From positions 62,001 through 126,000 of the forward strand of contig JBBSJP010000003.1 of assembly GCA_038257155.1 (NCBI GenBank): DNA of 64,000 nt, in the 5' to 3' direction. Position 1 is the stretch's first letter. Each line of letters begins with the position of its first letter. This stretch comes from JANJTY01 sp038257155 (GTDB lineage Bacteria; Pseudomonadota; Gammaproteobacteria; Xanthomonadales; Xanthomonadaceae). Shown here in pieces: positions 61,085 through 64,000 of the stretch. The position numbers were made by a program, and so were the translations under genes. Under the pieces are notes generated by a model. The model ran no database searches. It saw only the letters and a list, made by a program, of their open reading frames with translations, and had not been told where the DNA came from.

Positions 61085-62287
61085 CTAGGATTCGTAGAGC
61101 GGATCGGATGCGGAGCGCGTGCTGGCCTTGGCGAGTGTCAGATGCACGCGACGGCAGGCCCGCACCAGGGCAAGGAATGCCAGGGGCTGATCGGGCAGCC
61201 GCTGGCTTGCCAGCAGGCTGGCCTGGTGTGGGTCAAGTCCACAGCGACGCGTCAGGAACAGTGCCAGCGCATCTCCGGAGAGACTGGCTGTGTGCGGATA
61301 CTCGGCGCGTACCCGGCGCAGCGCGCCCTGCACGGCCGCCTGCGCCAGTGCGTGACGCTCACCCCGCGACCACAACAGACGGCCGCTGGCCGCCAGGTGG
61401 TCCAGGAGTCGTCGACGCGCAGGTTCAGGGTCTGGCTGGATGGGGCCGAAGCGCGGCAGTACCGTCCACAGCAGCAGGATCAGCAGCGCGGCGCCCGGCA
61501 ACAGCACCTTCCAGAAATGTTCACGAAACCAGGTCAGCAGCCCACCTCGCCAGGGCCGGATGAACACCACCTCTTCGGCGCCTGTGTCGCGCAACAGCCA
61601 ATGCAGGAACTCGGCGTGATCGTATCGCCCCAGTTCCCAGTTCCCGAAGGCAGTCAGCGAGTTGAATGCCGTCACCCTGCCCTGCCCCCAGGCGATCTGT
61701 CGCGCGACTGTTGCAGCCTGACCAATCTGCCAGAGTGCTTCGCCATCTCCGGTCAGCGCATGTGGACCCTGCAGCTGCAGCGCCAGCTTCGCGCTTTGCT
61801 CGTCCGTCTGGAACAGTTCGGCATCATCGAGCGGGCCGGATCGGGTTGGCTCACGCCAGTTCCAGCTTCCGCGGCTCCAGCTGAAGCCACGGTCTTCGTC
61901 GTCCAGGTCAACGCGCGACATGCCGAAGTGATCCAGTAACGGGTCACGCAGCGGCAGCAGTTCGGACTCCAGGATCAAATGACCGCCACCGCGCACGAAC
62001 GCGTCCAGTCGTTTGCGCAAGGCAGGGCTCATCGCGCCGCGCGGCGCCGGCAGCACCAGCGCTGCGCGCGCCGCCAGGTTCATCTGCACCTGCAGCGCAT
62101 CGAGCTGGCGGACCGGCAGACCCAGCTTTTCAAGCAAACGCCTTGCTGCGAGCAACGAGTCTCTTTGCGCTTCAACACCTGGACGGGTTGGCTCGGTCTC
62201 GGTGCTGTGCTCGAAGCTGAGAAAGAACCAGGCCGCCGCCAGACCAGCAAGCACCAACAACGCCAGAGGCAGGACCCAGGGCCTCAT
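61085..62287 (-). CDS. DUF4350 membrane protein
   Basis: A 400-residue protein with an N-terminal helix (about 4-24), then a DUF4350 domain containing ARRLLEKLGLPVRQLD and the glycine-rich RGGGHLILESELLPLRDPLL. A second helix at about 265-285 (VLLPGAALLILLLWTVLP) and a cytoplasmic tail follow. The start 62287 overlaps the DUF4129 stop (ATGA). DUF4350 genes are typical between DUF4129 and MoxR in Xanthomonadales. Confidence 0.9.
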   Translation of the reverse strand: MRPWVLPLALLVLAGLAAAWFFLSFEHSTETEPTRPGVEAQRDSLLAARRLLEKLGLPVRQLDALQVQMNLAARAALVLPAPRGAMSPALRKRLDAFVRGGGHLILESELLPLRDPLLDHFGMSRVDLDDEDRGFSWSRGSWNWREPTRSGPLDDAELFQTDEQSAKLALQLQGPHALTGDGEALWQIGQAATVARQIAWGQGRVTAFNSLTAFGNWELGRYDHAEFLHWLLRDTGAEEVVFIRPWRGGLLTWFREHFWKVLLPGAALLILLLWTVLPRFGPIQPDPEPARRRLLDHLAASGRLLWSRGERHALAQAAVQGALRRVRAEYPHTASLSGDALALFLTRRCGLDPHQASLLASQRLPDQPLAFLALVRACRRVHLTLAKASTRSASDPLYES

Positions 62288-63864
62288 GCAGGGGACTCTT
62301 CGCTCTTGCCGCGCAAGGCAAAATGCGCTGCGTACTCGCTGCACAGTTGCTCGACCTGCGTCGCCTGCGGTGGTCGATGCGCGTAGGCCAGATCCACCCA
62401 GGCAGGCAACAGGCGATCGAAATAGCTGGCCGTGGCAGCTGGAAGCAGGCGCCGCGCGAAGCGCATGACATCGCCTTCGGTTGCGCCGCCACCGATGCGC
62501 AGCCCGCGCTGATGAACGAGGTGCGACAAGGCACCGCGATACAGCAAGGACAGCGCTTCGCGCAGCTGACCTCGCTGCAAAGCATCGCGCGCCGCGGCCG
62601 CCACATCCGGCGGCAGCGAATCGGGCGAGATTGCCAGTCCGAACAGCTGTGCGGGAGGCGTTTCGCGCTCGGCCCGATCGTTGCCGCCTTGCCAGCGACG
62701 CGCGATGGCCCAGACCGCCGCCAATGCCAAGGCCGCCAGCGCCAGCCATGACAGGGCGCGTAGGCTCGAAGCCATCAGTTCGACCAACTCGGCGAGCCAT
62801 TCGATTCTGGGCGGATCAACGTCCCCGGCCTTGTTCCGCGACCGCCAGCGTCGCACCTCACGTTCGCCGCCGAAGTCTGCACTCGCCAGCACCTCGACAA
62901 TCGCGCGCCGCGCCTCGCCATCGACGGGCTGGTAATCCGGCAATGGTGGCCCGACATCACAACCGCCGACTTCGACCTCGAACGGGGCGTCCAGGTCGAG
63001 TGGCTTCTGCGGCACTTCCTTTTCGACCTTCGTCGCAATCGGGGTGGCTGGCATTTCGGTGCTGCACAGCAGACCCAGAATGAGCACCGCCAGTCCGGCG
63101 CGCGTCGCAGTCGGTGTCGTGGCGGCCGAAGCCTGCGCGCGACGCAGTCCGATCTCGATATCCCAGCCCTCCAGCATCACTCGCCGACTCAGGTAAAGAC
63201 TGAATCCAGCCGCCACGAAGAACGGCTCGATCAGGCTCACCGCCAGCGCGTAAAGCAGGGTCTCGCGCATTCCCCACCACTGTGGCTGCCAGAATGGCGA
63301 CTCCGACTGAACTTCAGCATCGATCAGCCAGTCGCCCGGTTGCAGCAACTCCAGCAGGCTGGACAATCCGACAAGGGCGACCACCTCAAAGCACAGGCAG
63401 ACCGCGGCAAGTGCCAGCACATGACCGCCCAGTCGCCGTCCCAGCACTCCGGCACGACGGCGCGCCGCCGCTCCGCGCTGCATCTCCAACTGTGCCACCG
63501 GCGCAAGAAAGCTGCGGCTCCAGGCAAACGGTCGCAGCAGCAGACTGGGCCACAGACGCGAGCCCAACAGGCTGCGCCAGGCTCCCAGACTGTCCGCAAG
63601 CGGTGGTGGCGCCCCGAACACGCTGTGCGCAAACACGTGCAGCAGGAATCGATCAAACGCCGGTTTGAGCCACCAGATCGCCAGTGCCGCAAGGAAAGGC
63701 TGCTCGCGAAACACCATCAACAGCGCTGCCAGCACCGGAATGAACACCACGAACCAAAGAGTCCAGACCGGGCCGGCCCAGCGCAGCGCCATGCGGAACC
63801 CGAGATCGATGGATTCCCAGCCGCCACGTGGTCGCAGGGCGATGGCGATGCGCTCAAGCTGCAC
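62284..63864 (-). CDS. DUF4129-type membrane protein
   Basis: A 526-residue protein with several helices in the N-terminal 230 residues and a DUF4129 C-terminal domain. ARDALQRGQLREALSLLYRG is followed by LVHQRGLRIGGGATEGDVMR, which is diagnostic. GTG 63864 (VQLERIAIALRPRGG) is preferred because it begins the conserved N-terminus and overlaps the upstream gene by 11 bases; an ATG at 63990 would lie inside that gene. Function unknown; it may support transglutaminase-like or MoxR activities. Confidence 0.87.
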   Translation of the reverse strand: MQLERIAIALRPRGGWESIDLGFRMALRWAGPVWTLWFVVFIPVLAALLMVFREQPFLAALAIWWLKPAFDRFLLHVFAHSVFGAPPPLADSLGAWRSLLGSRLWPSLLLRPFAWSRSFLAPVAQLEMQRGAAARRRAGVLGRRLGGHVLALAAVCLCFEVVALVGLSSLLELLQPGDWLIDAEVQSESPFWQPQWWGMRETLLYALAVSLIEPFFVAAGFSLYLSRRVMLEGWDIEIGLRRAQASAATTPTATRAGLAVLILGLLCSTEMPATPIATKVEKEVPQKPLDLDAPFEVEVGGCDVGPPLPDYQPVDGEARRAIVEVLASADFGGEREVRRWRSRNKAGDVDPPRIEWLAELVELMASSLRALSWLALAALALAAVWAIARRWQGGNDRAERETPPAQLFGLAISPDSLPPDVAAAARDALQRGQLREALSLLYRGALSHLVHQRGLRIGGGATEGDVMRFARRLLPAATASYFDRLLPAWVDLAYAHRPPQATQVEQLCSEYAAHFALRGKSEESPA

Positions 63865-64000
63865 GTGACCTCCCGCCGAACACCAGGTAGCCGAGCAGCA
63901 GTATCCAGCCCACCACGCCGACCAGGTACTTTGGCCGCGGGTCTTCCAGCACCAGTGGCGACCAGAATGCCTCGACCGCTGCAGCGACAAGGAACATGAC
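63854..64000 (-). CDS. SpoIIM-like stage II sporulation M-family protein, C-terminal fragment
   Basis: Only the last 48 codons and TGA (63854-63856) are in the window. The reverse frame reads FLVAAAVEAFWSP, then PRPKYLVGVVGWILLLGYL and the closing GGRSRAA. This is the pattern of the end of SpoIIM-family integral membrane proteins, which sit at the head of these MoxR operons. It overlaps the DUF4129 start by 11 bases. The rest lies beyond the right edge. Confidence 0.75.
   Translation of the reverse strand, partial: VMFLVAAAVEAFWSPLVLEDPRPKYLVGVVGWILLLGYLVFGGRSRAA

Overview
The window is a contiguous, gene-dense, high-GC bacterial chromosome segment. Gene content and order point to a gammaproteobacterium of the Lysobacterales (Xanthomonadales), probably close to Rhodanobacteraceae: a pilR, tfpZ-like, pilin and pilBCD type IV pilus locus, an NAD-type isocitrate dehydrogenase, fdxA, a dapA and bamC-like pair, a MoxR/DUF58/DUF4350/DUF4129/SpoIIM cluster, and a secreted protein ending in a DGFEP tail. 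I cannot name a species from the sequence alone.

Layout. 1-18241 is a type IV pilus locus: the 3' end of pilR, a TfpZ-like accessory protein, a first pilin, a long glycan-biosynthesis island (GT2, GT4, acyltransferases, methyltransferase, VOC protein, FkbH-like HAD, acyl carrier protein on the plus strand; flippase-like protein, DegT aminotransferase and a TfpW/TMTC-like membrane glycosyltransferase on the minus strand), then a second pilin, pilB, pilC and pilD. Both pilins have a sigma-54 type -24/-12 promoter, which fits control by PilR. The island most likely builds and attaches an acylated amino-sugar glycan to pilin; this is inferred from position and families.

18247-19113 holds an intact REP-associated tyrosine transposase (RAYT) flanked on each side by an inverted pair of its palindromes. 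19200-31263 is housekeeping: parE, hutG, a D-amino-acid dehydrogenase-like flavoprotein, slyD, an NlpC/P60 lipoprotein, pgi, panBC, folK, pcnB, tRNA-Glu(CTC) and fdxA. 31683-38124 carries bamC-like, dapA, gcvR-like, bcp, a PIN-PhoH ATPase, an outer-membrane barrel protein and thiD. 38190-47027 has a large secreted subtilase, isocitrate dehydrogenase, a secreted protein with a module like one in the subtilase tail, a carboxymuconolactone decarboxylase-like/glutaredoxin pair and a BepA-like M48 protease. 47131-50356 is phoB-phoR (with a candidate Pho box) and queG. 50531-53254 has an unknown secreted protein and a TIR-TM-TPR protein. 53402-57626 is an MFS transporter, ybaN-like, an alpha/beta hydrolase and aspS. 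57952-64000 is an unknown lipoprotein and the MoxR-type operon, running off the right edge in a SpoIIM-like gene.

Intergenic spaces are rich in dispersed palindromic repeats of at least five families, several arranged as inverted pairs. No CRISPR array, prophage, rRNA or transposon other than the RAYT was found.
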